Assembly (NCBI GenBank): GCA_965228695.1
Contig: CBDDIB010000002.1
Coordinates: 4,650,001-4,714,000 of the forward strand
DNA length: 64,000 nucleotides
Direction of reading: 5' to 3'
DNA from: JAJFJD01 sp965228695
GTDB lineage: Bacteria > Pseudomonadota > Alphaproteobacteria > UBA8366
This document shows, piece by piece, positions 53,857 to 62,440 of this stretch. A model generated the notes under the pieces. The model saw only the letters and a program-made list of their open reading frames with translations. It had not been told where the DNA came from and made no database searches. Numbering within the stretch: position 1 is the first letter of the stretch; each line of letters begins with the position of its first letter. The position numbers and the translations under genes were made by a program.

Positions 53857-53882
53857 AAAAAAGGGCGCCGATCAGCGCCCTT
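53857..53882 (-). terminator. Intrinsic terminator of the DegT/nucleotidyltransferase operon
   Basis: On the minus strand an AAGGGCGC/GCGCCCTT stem (53861-53868 with 53875-53882) is followed by a T-run. It lies 34 bases past the aminotransferase stop, back to back with the epimerase terminator. Confidence 0.8.
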
Positions 53883-53915
53883 CTTGGTCGATGCCAGGGA
53901 ACCGCTTGTGGCGTC

Positions 53916-55052
53916 TCAAGCCTTAGCCAAGGCATCCTTCACGGCCGTCACGACCCGCGTAACGTCGTACGAGTCGAGCCCGGGATGAAGGGGCAGCGTG
54001 AGTTGCCGGGCGCCGAATTCTTCGGTATTCGGCAAGCCGACCTCGCCGAAACGCTCCAGGAAATAGCTGAAGGTATGGACCGGCGGATAATGAATGCTGC
54101 TTTGAATCCCTTCGGACTTCAAATGCTCCATCACGGCAAGCCGGTCGGCGTCGGCCGGCAAGACCGTAGGCATGATATGGCCGGACGAGACGTGTTCCCG
54201 ATCGAAGGGAACGACCATCGCGTCCACCGACGCGCCGAGCGCCGTCCGGTATTCGCCAATGATCGAAACCCGCTTGTCGTTCCATCCGGGCAGTTCCTCG
54301 AGCTGAACCAGGCCCAACGCGGCGCGTAACTCGTCGATCCGGTAGTTATAGCCGCACTCGACGACGTCATAACTCACCGCGCGGCCGCGAACACGGTCCA
54401 GCGTGACGTTGGTCATGCCATGCGTCCGCATCTTGCGGATCCGTTCGGCAATTTTGGCATCCCGTAACAGGACCATCCCGCCCTCGGCGGTCGTCATATT
54501 CTTGTTGCCGAAGAAGCTGAACGCCGCGGCGTCACTGCCTCGGCCTGCGGTTGGCACGCCGGCGACATGCGCCGCATCTTCGATCAAAAACAAGTCATGC
54601 TTGTCGGCGAAGCGGCGCCACTCGGCGACGTCCATCATGTATCCGCCGTAATGCATGATGACCACAGCGCGCGTACGGTCGGTCACCTTCGCTTCAGCGT
54701 CGGCGATGGACATATGCGGCCGGACCGGAGATTCGATGTCGACGAAAACCGGCTCCCCGCCCGCATGCATGACCGTGTTCGCCGTGGCCACAAAAGTCAT
54801 CGACGGAACCAGCACCTCATCGCCCGCGCCGATCCCCAACGCCACCAGGCTCAGGTGCAGGGCGGCCGTCGCGGAGCTTACCGCAACGGCATGCTCGTGT
54901 TCCGTCTGATGCACTTTAGCAAACGCGGTTTCGAACTGGCGCACGCGGTCTCCCATCGTGATCCAGCCGCTGTCGATGACGGCGTTGAGCGCATCCTTCT
55001 CTGCCTGGCCCAACCGGGGCGGGCCGAGCTCGACTAAACTGTTCTTATCCAC
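53916..55052 (-). CDS. DegT/DnrJ/EryC1 family sugar aminotransferase
   Basis: A 378-residue PLP-dependent aminotransferase. The PLP lysine is Lys184 in FFGNKNMTTAEGG, with Asp159 of LIEDAAHVAG contacting the cofactor ring, and SSATAALHLSL (59-69) in the N-terminal part. It would convert a keto-sugar nucleotide to an amino sugar, such as a perosamine-type product. GTG 55052 with GAGG five bases upstream is the start. It follows the nucleotidyltransferase gene by 18 bases. No dTDP- or GDP-sugar 4,6-dehydratase lies beside it. Confidence 0.9.
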   Translation of the reverse strand: MDKNSLVELGPPRLGQAEKDALNAVIDSGWITMGDRVRQFETAFAKVHQTEHEHAVAVSSATAALHLSLVALGIGAGDEVLVPSMTFVATANTVMHAGGEPVFVDIESPVRPHMSIADAEAKVTDRTRAVVIMHYGGYMMDVAEWRRFADKHDLFLIEDAAHVAGVPTAGRGSDAAAFSFFGNKNMTTAEGGMVLLRDAKIAERIRKMRTHGMTNVTLDRVRGRAVSYDVVECGYNYRIDELRAALGLVQLEELPGWNDKRVSIIGEYRTALGASVDAMVVPFDREHVSSGHIMPTVLPADADRLAVMEHLKSEGIQSSIHYPPVHTFSYFLERFGEVGLPNTEEFGARQLTLPLHPGLDSYDVTRVVTAVKDALAKA

Positions 55053-55070
55053 GGTTACCTCGATATAAAC

Positions 55071-55781
55071 TTAAAGGAGTCCCTGCGCGGCCTTTTCCTG
55101 GGCACGGCGCAAATCTTCGATCCGGCCAATGTCGATCCAGTTCTCCGTCCGGTCGAAAGCCATGACCCGCTCCTTGTTTTCGAGCAGGGTTTCGATCAAT
55201 CCATCGAATCCATAGGCTTGTCCCTCGGGCACGTAGTCCAGAATCCGCGGCTCCATGCAATAGACGCCGGTGCTAACGCAGAATTGCTCCGTCGGCTTCT
55301 CCCGAAATCCGAAGACTTGTCCGTCGTCGATTTCCATCACGCCATACTCGATCGATACAGTTTGCCTCGCGACGGCGACCGTCAGCAGGGATTCCGTCTT
55401 GCGGTGAAACTCGATGAACTCGCTGACATCCATATCCACGGCGACGTCCGAGTTCGTAACCATGAAACTGGTATCCAGTTCGGAGGCGAAGAGCCGGAGT
55501 GGCCCGATCGTCCCCAACGGTTCCGTTTCCGTGATGTAGTGGATTTTCAGACCATAGCGGCTGCCGTCACCGCAATAACTCTTGATCAGGCTGCTGATCT
55601 TGTTCATCTCACTCAGCGTGATGTAGACGTCTTCGATGCCGGCCGAGCCGAACATCTCGATCAATTTATCTGCGACGGTTCCATCGCCGATCGGCATCAA
55701 TGCCTTCGGCAAGACCGTCGAATAGGGATACAGCCGGGTCCCTTGGCCACCTGCTTGAATGACCGCCTTGATACCGCTCAT
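55071..55781 (-). CDS. NDP-sugar nucleotidyltransferase
   Basis: A 236-residue sugar-1-phosphate nucleotidyltransferase (NTP_transferase family) with the GGQGTRLYP loop (11-19), Lys26 in LPKALMPIG, the TNSDVAVDMD metal-binding block (113-122), and a FREKP stretch (159-163). It is shorter than RmlA and lacks a C-terminal domain, so it resembles the stand-alone enzymes that activate modified sugars. GGTGGA upstream supports ATG 55781. It is first in the minus-strand operon with the aminotransferase. Confidence 0.88.
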   Translation of the reverse strand: MSGIKAVIQAGGQGTRLYPYSTVLPKALMPIGDGTVADKLIEMFGSAGIEDVYITLSEMNKISSLIKSYCGDGSRYGLKIHYITETEPLGTIGPLRLFASELDTSFMVTNSDVAVDMDVSEFIEFHRKTESLLTVAVARQTVSIEYGVMEIDDGQVFGFREKPTEQFCVSTGVYCMEPRILDYVPEGQAYGFDGLIETLLENKERVMAFDRTENWIDIGRIEDLRRAQEKAAQGLL

Positions 55782-55965
55782 CGAATTCCACCCATCAGTT
55801 GGAAGCGCCCATTCAAGCTACTTCGTAGCTAAATCAGTACTTAAATCGGTTGGGCCGCGATATGCCACATTGGTGGTACCCATTTGCAGATGACCGCCAA
55901 GCGTGGCGACCGTCTTGATCGCTAATCAGGCATGACAATTAATTATTTAATATCAACAAACTATT

Positions 55966-57432
55966 CTATCTTTCGCCGGACCTTGACCCTGTCCCGGAAC
56001 ATGCCGACGGTCGCTCGCATGCCGACCTCGGCTCCTCAAGTATTTCAGAGACGGCGATGTCGATCGACGACCGAAAGGACGCGACCTTGGCCCGTAGGGA
56101 GGCGGTGATTTCGGACCGGTTCTCGAGCACGGTCCGAATATCGTCCATCAAGGCGTCGCCCGTCAGGCCGTTCAACGTATGGACATGGGCTTCCATATCG
56201 AGACTGCGCAGCAAACCACGCGTCTTGGTGCCCTGATACTCGATCGCGATCGCCGGCGTTCCCGCCGCGGCCGCCAAGACACAAGAATGAAATCGAGTAC
56301 CAATCACAAGGTCGCATTTTCGGTAGACGTCGGCCAAGGCCGACGGGCCAATGTCATCGTCCATTACATGGACCGGCATATCGCGACGGCGTAACCGCTC
56401 GGACAGATCGCGGATGACTTGAATATCGCTCTTGCCGTGAAAGGTCGTCATATCCTGCAGAACGAAAACCGGCGCTACGCCGAGTTCCTTGTAGGTTCGC
56501 GACAGCGCGTCGGTGAGCGCCGTCGAATAGCGTTCCATCACCGTTGCGCCCTTGTCGCCATCCGGATCGTCATACGGCCAGTTGACGACCGTAACGCCCA
56601 CGAATTTGCCGGACGCATGACCGAACGCACCGACGCCCGATGGGTCGGGTTCGGTCAGGAACCCGATATCCGGCGCGACTGCGACATTATCCGTAAGTCC
56701 GTAGCCCGCCAGCATTTCTCTGCTGATGTCGTCGCGCACCAAAACCTTGTAGCACCGGTGCAAAACCTTCCGGACGCGGCGGGCGTCGGCTTCGCTGCGG
56801 ATACGGCCGATGCTCTGTCCCAGGATGACGACCGGCGCGGACGACTTGGTGGCGACTGAAATAATTTTGAGGATGCGCCAGAAATACAGCCGTCCGCGAA
56901 GGCCGCCCGGCTCGTTGCCGATATCATGGCCGCCCTTCATCAAGATTAGATCGGCTGATTGCAGCGTCTCATACGCTCTCGCCTGACGCGGCGACAGGCA
57001 GCGCGCGATCACCAACGGCAAGTAGGGAATGGTGACGGCGGCAACGATACTCCTGAATAGGCGAAAGATTGCCGATAGGTCCGACGCAAGACCCGTCGCG
57101 GTGTCATTGAGATACGGTGTCGGCAGGACCCCTTCCTGGACCGCAACATTCTCTTGAACGACAAACCGCGCGTGATGGGCGAAGCGCTTGTGGTTCTCTT
57201 GATACATTGAATGGAGGACAATTTCCGCATCCGGATGGTGTTGGCGAATCTTCCGGATGGTTGCGAATAACACCGCCACGACGCCCTTGTTGGAATCGGA
57301 AAGACAATGCGTGATCACCACGCGGAAACGGCGCTTCTTCTCACCGGCGCGCCAATCGGTCCGTAGGACCCCCGGGACCACGGGCATCAGGAAATTCAAT
57401 ACAGTTTCCAGGAATTCCAGTGCCAAAATCAC
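55966..57432 (-). CDS. Polysaccharide pyruvyl transferase family protein
   Basis: A 488-residue protein of the PS_pyruv_trans family, which transfers pyruvate from phosphoenolpyruvate to a sugar to form a ketal. The core shows ITHCLSDSNKG near residue 39, LILMKGGHDIGNEPGG (about 163-178), a VILGQSIGRI block and a RFHSCVLAAAAGTPAIAIEYQG block in the C-terminal half. The frame starts at GTG 57432 with AAGG four bases upstream; ATG 57387 is an alternative. It is a lone minus-strand gene. The pyruvyl group would add negative charge to the polymer. Confidence 0.86.
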   Translation of the reverse strand: MILALEFLETVLNFLMPVVPGVLRTDWRAGEKKRRFRVVITHCLSDSNKGVVAVLFATIRKIRQHHPDAEIVLHSMYQENHKRFAHHARFVVQENVAVQEGVLPTPYLNDTATGLASDLSAIFRLFRSIVAAVTIPYLPLVIARCLSPRQARAYETLQSADLILMKGGHDIGNEPGGLRGRLYFWRILKIISVATKSSAPVVILGQSIGRIRSEADARRVRKVLHRCYKVLVRDDISREMLAGYGLTDNVAVAPDIGFLTEPDPSGVGAFGHASGKFVGVTVVNWPYDDPDGDKGATVMERYSTALTDALSRTYKELGVAPVFVLQDMTTFHGKSDIQVIRDLSERLRRRDMPVHVMDDDIGPSALADVYRKCDLVIGTRFHSCVLAAAAGTPAIAIEYQGTKTRGLLRSLDMEAHVHTLNGLTGDALMDDIRTVLENRSEITASLRAKVASFRSSIDIAVSEILEEPRSACERPSACSGTGSRSGER

Positions 57433-58041
57433 TCAACCTTTTGTAAAATAGGAATATTCCAAATTCAATTGACCGCGCTACCAACCAGTGGACCAATACT
57501 TGGCCCCATGAATGCACCCAATGCGCGCTGCCGTCATCTAAAACGGTAAATAACAGGACCTGGATTTACAATATACGAGTGCCCCAACCCGACAAAATCG
57601 TACTAAATATCCTGTAAACTCATGCAAACACTACATGTATACCGTAATAATTCCGACTGACTGTCACTATGATTGACGGCGGCGAAAATGAAGCCGACCG
57701 ACAACACCAAGTACTGGTGTCGGAACTTGAATTGTTCGCCAACCGAAAATGGATAACGCCGGCACGGTAACAATTATCTCATGGTGTTTATATAAAATTG
57801 AGGGATTCCCGATAAATCTCTCCTATTCGATTGAATCTATGCAGAAATTTCTTTGCGCACGACCAACTTAGAATACTTGAGAAACGGCGTGAAAATACTA
57901 TCAAACTCAATGACTTTGTCCGATGGTTGTGCCGAGCCGCCAGCAGGATATGACGTCGGCCCGCGACGCGATCATTATCCGGCCGGCTGGCCCGGATTCC
58001 GAATGCCGCCGGCATTCTTCATCTAAAGTGGACATTGCCGC
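57433..58041. promoter_or_regulatory. AT-rich divergent intergenic region
   Basis: A 609-base gap between the pyruvyl transferase and the second flippase. It is AT-rich with a small interrupted hairpin near 57698-57723 (CACCA around TGGTG). Short frames here lack ribosome-binding sites. No RNA gene was recognised. Confidence 0.4.
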
Positions 58042-59316
58042 GTGTTCCGAGTTCTGATCGATCGCTTCCGCTCGCACAGCAGCCTGCATTGGGCGCTGTC
58101 GGACCAGGCGGTCGTGAGCGCGTCGAACCTACTGACGTCCGTCATCGTCGCGCGGATGGTCGGCATCGAGGAATTCGGACGATTCATGATCGCATGGATT
58201 GTCATCCTGCTCTTCAAGGACCTGCAGACCTCATTGCTCGAGCCCACGATGATGAGTATCGGGCCAAAGCAGAACAGGGACGATCTGCCGAAATACTACG
58301 GAGCGGTCTTTACCCAACAAATTTTGTTCACCGCGGCGAGTTTCCTCGTCGTGTTGATCGGCATGGCTGGTTCCAGCGGCTTTTTTCCGGCCCTGAACCT
58401 TTGGGAACTGACGCTGCCGCTCGCCGCCGCCGTGCTTGCCGACGAGTTACAGGATTTCATGCGCCGTTACTTCTACACCAATAAGCGGCATGTCGCCGCC
58501 TTCTTCAACGATTTTATTAGTTATATCAGCCGCTTGATCATCCTGTTCCTGTTATGGCAGTACCATCCGGTCCTGAGCGCAGGGATCCTTTGGGTTCTCT
58601 TCGCCTGCTCCATCGTTCCGGCGGCTATCGGCATGTTCATGCTTGACCGGTTCCAGATTGACCGGACATGGCTGACCGCCATCGCGGAACGGCACTGGGC
58701 GGTTTCGAAATGGACGGTCGGAACATCCATCCTGCGCTGGCTTTCGGGCAACCTTATCGTCTTGATGGGGGGTGCTTTGCTGGGCGCACAGGCGATCGGC
58801 GCGGTCCGGGCCGCAATGACCATCCTCGCGCCCCGAAACGTCCTGATCAACGGTCTGACAAACATCGTCATCGTAAAGGGATCGACCATTTTGCATCACA
58901 GCGGCACGCCCGACCTGCGCCGGTATCTCGCCAAGATCGGCGTCTTCATGACCGCGTTCGATGCGTGCATCGCGCTCGTCGCGGTGATCTTCGCCGAAGA
59001 GATCATGTTCTACGTCTACGGCGCCGAATTCGTTCCATACACCTACCTGATCTACTGGCTCGCCGCGATCAACGTCGTTCAGATCACCGCCTTCCCGTTC
59101 GGCGCCGGGCTAAAGATTTTCGAATACACCAAACCTTACTTCGTGAGTGCCACCCTCGAAGCGAGTTTCGGCATCCTTGCCTCGTATTTCCTCGTTCTAT
59201 ATTTCGACCTGCATGGGGTGATGATCGGCCTTGCGGTGACATGCGTCATCATGATCATCTGCATCGTCGGGCCGTGCCTGCGGCGTTTGAACACCGCGCA
59301 GCCAACCCTGCCGTAG
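58042..59316 (+). CDS. Second polysaccharide flippase (Wzx-like)
   Basis: A 424-residue membrane protein with about 12 predicted helices and an N-terminal ASNLLTSVIVARMVG (about 27-41) plus GIEEFGRFM, a pattern of the polysaccharide transporter/flippase superfamily. It would flip a lipid-linked oligosaccharide. It differs clearly from the flippase at 39251-40732. The start is GTG 58042 with a weak AGTGGA upstream. It is a single-gene unit on the plus strand. Confidence 0.83.
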   Translation: MFRVLIDRFRSHSSLHWALSDQAVVSASNLLTSVIVARMVGIEEFGRFMIAWIVILLFKDLQTSLLEPTMMSIGPKQNRDDLPKYYGAVFTQQILFTAASFLVVLIGMAGSSGFFPALNLWELTLPLAAAVLADELQDFMRRYFYTNKRHVAAFFNDFISYISRLIILFLLWQYHPVLSAGILWVLFACSIVPAAIGMFMLDRFQIDRTWLTAIAERHWAVSKWTVGTSILRWLSGNLIVLMGGALLGAQAIGAVRAAMTILAPRNVLINGLTNIVIVKGSTILHHSGTPDLRRYLAKIGVFMTAFDACIALVAVIFAEEIMFYVYGAEFVPYTYLIYWLAAINVVQITAFPFGAGLKIFEYTKPYFVSATLEASFGILASYFLVLYFDLHGVMIGLAVTCVIMIICIVGPCLRRLNTAQPTLP

Positions 59317-59683
59317 CGGCGAACATACGCCGCGAGCGCCGTCCGAAATCGCGACCCCGGACAATTACCGGTCGTTCCGGCGCAGGCTCATTCAACCTAC
59401 ACACAGCGTTGTAGTTCGAAATCCCCGCGCCTTGCGGCATCAAACCGGACAATAGCCGTTGGCTATCATCCGGTTTGATGTAATTGTATTGACGATAGAA
59501 ACTTAAGATAGACGAACTTGATTTTCGCAATCCGGTACCAACTTGATTCGTCATTCGGCGTACCTCGAATGCGACGATTAATTAGGACGCTGGCGCTTTC
59601 ATAATGAGTCGTATAAGACCGAACCTTTCCATCGTGGGACAACAATCCCCGGTGCGCACAATTCGATGCTCTACGAGGGCCAA
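59317..59683. other. Gap with a long palindrome upstream of the SPOR-domain gene
   Basis: A 367-base gap that contains the 43-base inverted repeat listed separately and an AT-rich stretch of about 60 bases after it that may hold the promoter of the next gene. No coding frame is supported. Confidence 0.4.
59438..59480. repeat. 43-base near-perfect palindrome
   Basis: Twelve paired bases (59438-59449 with 59469-59480), a two-by-two mismatch, six more pairs (59452-59457 with 59461-59466) and a three-base loop. It lies 121 bases after the flippase stop and has no T-tract. It may be an RNA hairpin that ends transcription or a palindromic interspersed element; no second copy was seen in the window. 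Confidence 0.6.
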
Positions 59684-62023
59684 ATGATCGCGTATGGGGC
59701 AGTAGCGATTCGGGCGCTTTTGTCCGGCGCCTTGATTTTGTTCGCCGGCGCCGGCACCGCCGCGGCGGCGGACAGCGCCTCCCCCCGTTTGATCGCGCAG
59801 GCAAGCGCACCCGTCGGGAAAGGCACGCGGGCCGAAATTCAAAACGTGCAGCGGCTTCTGAAACTGTTGTCCACGCGATATCCCGAGAAATACGGGAACG
59901 CCGACCCTAAGCGGGTCGATGGCGTGTTCGGCGACGACACCGCGGTTGCGATTAAAAATTTTCAGAAAACGTCCGGCGTTACCACGCCGCCCCGTACAAA
60001 CGAAGCGCTCGTTTCCGAAATTCTCGCCGCGCTGGCCCGGATGTCCGCGTTGAAGCCGAAGCAACCCCAGGTCGCAGCGGCAACACCGAAAGTCGAACCA
60101 ACCCCGAAGCCGAAGGACTCTGCGGCGTCGGTTCCGAAGATAACCGCGCCACCGATTCCCAGACCGGAAATCGGTAAGACCCCGCCGGCCACAACGAAAC
60201 CGGTAGAAGGGCCCGTGCCAAAGGTCGTCGCCAAACCGGTGACGAAACCGCAGGCGAAGCCGCCAGTCCCGAAGGCCGCCGCGAAAGCTAAGCCCCAAAA
60301 ATCAACCGCCACAACCAAACAAGTCACGCGGGCCAGGCCGGCAAATGATCGGTTGTTGTATTTCGTGCAAGTCGCATCCCTGCGCGATTCACAGGCTGCC
60401 CGCCGGGAATGGCGCCGCATTCGCGATTCCAACCGCGCCGCGCTGGGGGCCGAGAACGTCTATTTCGAGAAGGCGAACATCAAGGGCCGCGGCATCTTCT
60501 ATCGTATCCTCGTGGGCCCGGTGCGGGACCGGGAAACCGCCGTTGTGCTCTGCTCGTTGCTCAAACGGAATGGGCAGACATGCGTGACAACGCGACGGAA
60601 CCTGAGTGCAATAAAGGATCCGAATGCCGTCATTCCCGTAGACCCGAACAAGCCGGATCAGCGGTCCCGCCTTGACGACGACAAGAAACTCGCCGAAGGG
60701 GCGGGTGTGACCCTGCCGAAAATTGCCGCGCCCGATGCAACGGCACCCGAGAATACGAAACCGGAAACAATTGCATCCGACAGCGCAACGGCAGCGCAAA
60801 CCGAAACACCCGCGCCGTCCTCGCAAACGGCATTGAAACCGGAACCGGCGCGGACGCCCGCACCGGCATCCACACCGGGGGAGACAGCGCACGCGAAAGC
60901 TGAACCAGCGCCGGACAAGTCCGATGGTCCGGCAGCGGCAGGCGATGCGGCGAAACCGACGGCGGCCGTTAAAAACGAAGACGGTCAAAAGGAAAAAGAC
61001 GAAGACCGCAAGATTGCCGTCGCCCCGCTGCCGGCGGTCCCGCCGGCGCCGGCCGTGAAATCCGACCCGCTGGCCGAGGCCGATAACTCGGCTGCCTTCA
61101 CGCAAGGGCAAAAGCCCAAAGCTACGCCGGAGAAATCCACCACGACCGCCGCGATCCCTGCCCCCGCGGCGGAACCGTCAAGATCGGTCGAAGGATCGGC
61201 GACGGACTCCGAATCGTCGGCACCGGCATCGCCGGTTTCCTCCGATTCGGCGAAATCCGCACCGGCGTCGACCCAAAATCCTGAGAAGTCGACGTCACCG
61301 GCGGATGTCCGGGACGTTGCCATCGCACGGCCTTCCGCCACACCATCCGCCCCGGGCGCTGCCGAGCCGTCGGATACCGCGGCAAATGCGCCCCTGATCA
61401 ACGTGAACATCCGGTTGGACAGTTGGGACAAGATCGCAATTCCGGCCGGCGTCGCCCTACTGATCATCGCGGGCGTGGTGGTTTACGGCAGCCGCCGCCG
61501 AAAACAGAGATCGGCCTTTGCGCAGATCTTCGGGACCGACGATCTGTCGCTGGATTTGGGAGCAAAAACCGCCGGCACAAGCGAAACGCTCGACGCCCTC
61601 GAAGTAAATTTCAAGAGCGACCCGCTCCGCCTGGCGCGGCGAATCCGGGACGGGTTCCTACACGATGTACTGGATGGCGAACTCGGCGAAGTGACGCCGG
61701 ATTACTCGGTCGAGTCGGCGATGCGAATCAATCGCGAGTTGAAGCACCTATTGAGCGCCAAGCCCGACGACTACAAGTCGATCTTCCTGAACTGGATGTT
61801 CCTGTCGGAAGTGGGTACGGCCCTGCACCAGAAGGACATCGCGATCGACCAATTGGACAGCGACATCGGCCGCGAGCTCACGCTGCTCCAAAACTATTTC
61901 AAAATCCATCTCTTGGAATTGGACGACCGGCATAATCTCCGGGAAAACCTGCCCGGGATCTTCTATTGCCTCCAACTACCCCCTCTGCGCCAGCGCGAGA
62001 CGGCGGCGATATCGGTCGCATAG
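59684..62023 (+). CDS. Envelope protein with peptidoglycan-binding, SPOR and cytoplasmic domains
   Basis: A 779-residue protein read from ATG 59684, which has GAGGG four bases upstream. An N-terminal signal segment (about 8-30) is followed by a PG_binding_1-like domain (about 48-120, with VDGVFGDDTAVAIKNFQ), a linker, a SPOR domain (about 223-305, LLYFVQVASL onward) and a long proline/alanine/lysine-rich stretch (305-575). A single membrane helix (about 582-603) with a basic stop follows, then a cytoplasmic domain (605-779) of unknown family with helices. The order suggests a protein that senses or anchors to peptidoglycan and signals inside. It lies just upstream of wbaP. Confidence 0.8.
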   Translation: MIAYGAVAIRALLSGALILFAGAGTAAAADSASPRLIAQASAPVGKGTRAEIQNVQRLLKLLSTRYPEKYGNADPKRVDGVFGDDTAVAIKNFQKTSGVTTPPRTNEALVSEILAALARMSALKPKQPQVAAATPKVEPTPKPKDSAASVPKITAPPIPRPEIGKTPPATTKPVEGPVPKVVAKPVTKPQAKPPVPKAAAKAKPQKSTATTKQVTRARPANDRLLYFVQVASLRDSQAARREWRRIRDSNRAALGAENVYFEKANIKGRGIFYRILVGPVRDRETAVVLCSLLKRNGQTCVTTRRNLSAIKDPNAVIPVDPNKPDQRSRLDDDKKLAEGAGVTLPKIAAPDATAPENTKPETIASDSATAAQTETPAPSSQTALKPEPARTPAPASTPGETAHAKAEPAPDKSDGPAAAGDAAKPTAAVKNEDGQKEKDEDRKIAVAPLPAVPPAPAVKSDPLAEADNSAAFTQGQKPKATPEKSTTTAAIPAPAAEPSRSVEGSATDSESSAPASPVSSDSAKSAPASTQNPEKSTSPADVRDVAIARPSATPSAPGAAEPSDTAANAPLINVNIRLDSWDKIAIPAGVALLIIAGVVVYGSRRRKQRSAFAQIFGTDDLSLDLGAKTAGTSETLDALEVNFKSDPLRLARRIRDGFLHDVLDGELGEVTPDYSVESAMRINRELKHLLSAKPDDYKSIFLNWMFLSEVGTALHQKDIAIDQLDSDIGRELTLLQNYFKIHLLELDDRHNLRENLPGIFYCLQLPPLRQRETAAISVA

Positions 62024-62440
62024 GCGCTTCGCGGCCCGCTTCCCAAGCCTCGATCGTTCGAATAGAAAACGGGTCTTTTCAAGTAGTTCCCGACATAAGA
62101 ACCTGTAAATTTTATCGAAAATACGATCTATCTACCCCCAGTTCTTTACTACTATTGAGACGTTCTATAACCCCCAATTCACTTTGCGCCAAAAATCTCG
62201 GCGAATCATACTGACAATATAAAGGGTTACGGTGTTGTCGGGATGCGCCTGACCGCGTGTATTTGGTGAGTAACCGCATCTCTACCTTTCTAGTCCGTAT
62301 GGGTGGCCAGTTCTTTTTTCGAACTGGATGGGACGGAGTAGATCGCTAAATCGAAGGATACCGGCACGGCCCCTTGGTGAAATTAGCCTTTCAATTTAAG
62401 GGCTTATAACGATATGTCAAAATTAAGGGGGGAGAGCGTA
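62024..62440 (+). promoter_or_regulatory. Leader region of wbaP with repeats and a stem-loop
   Basis: A gap of about 400 bases before wbaP. It holds two similar motifs (ACCCCCAGTTC at about 62134 and ACCCCCAATTC at about 62170), spaced about 36 bases apart, and a stem-loop CCAGTTC/GAACTGG (62307-62313 with 62321-62327) with a T-rich loop, framed by CCGT/ACGG. These could be operator sites and a structured 5' leader controlling the first step of synthesis. Confidence 0.4.
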
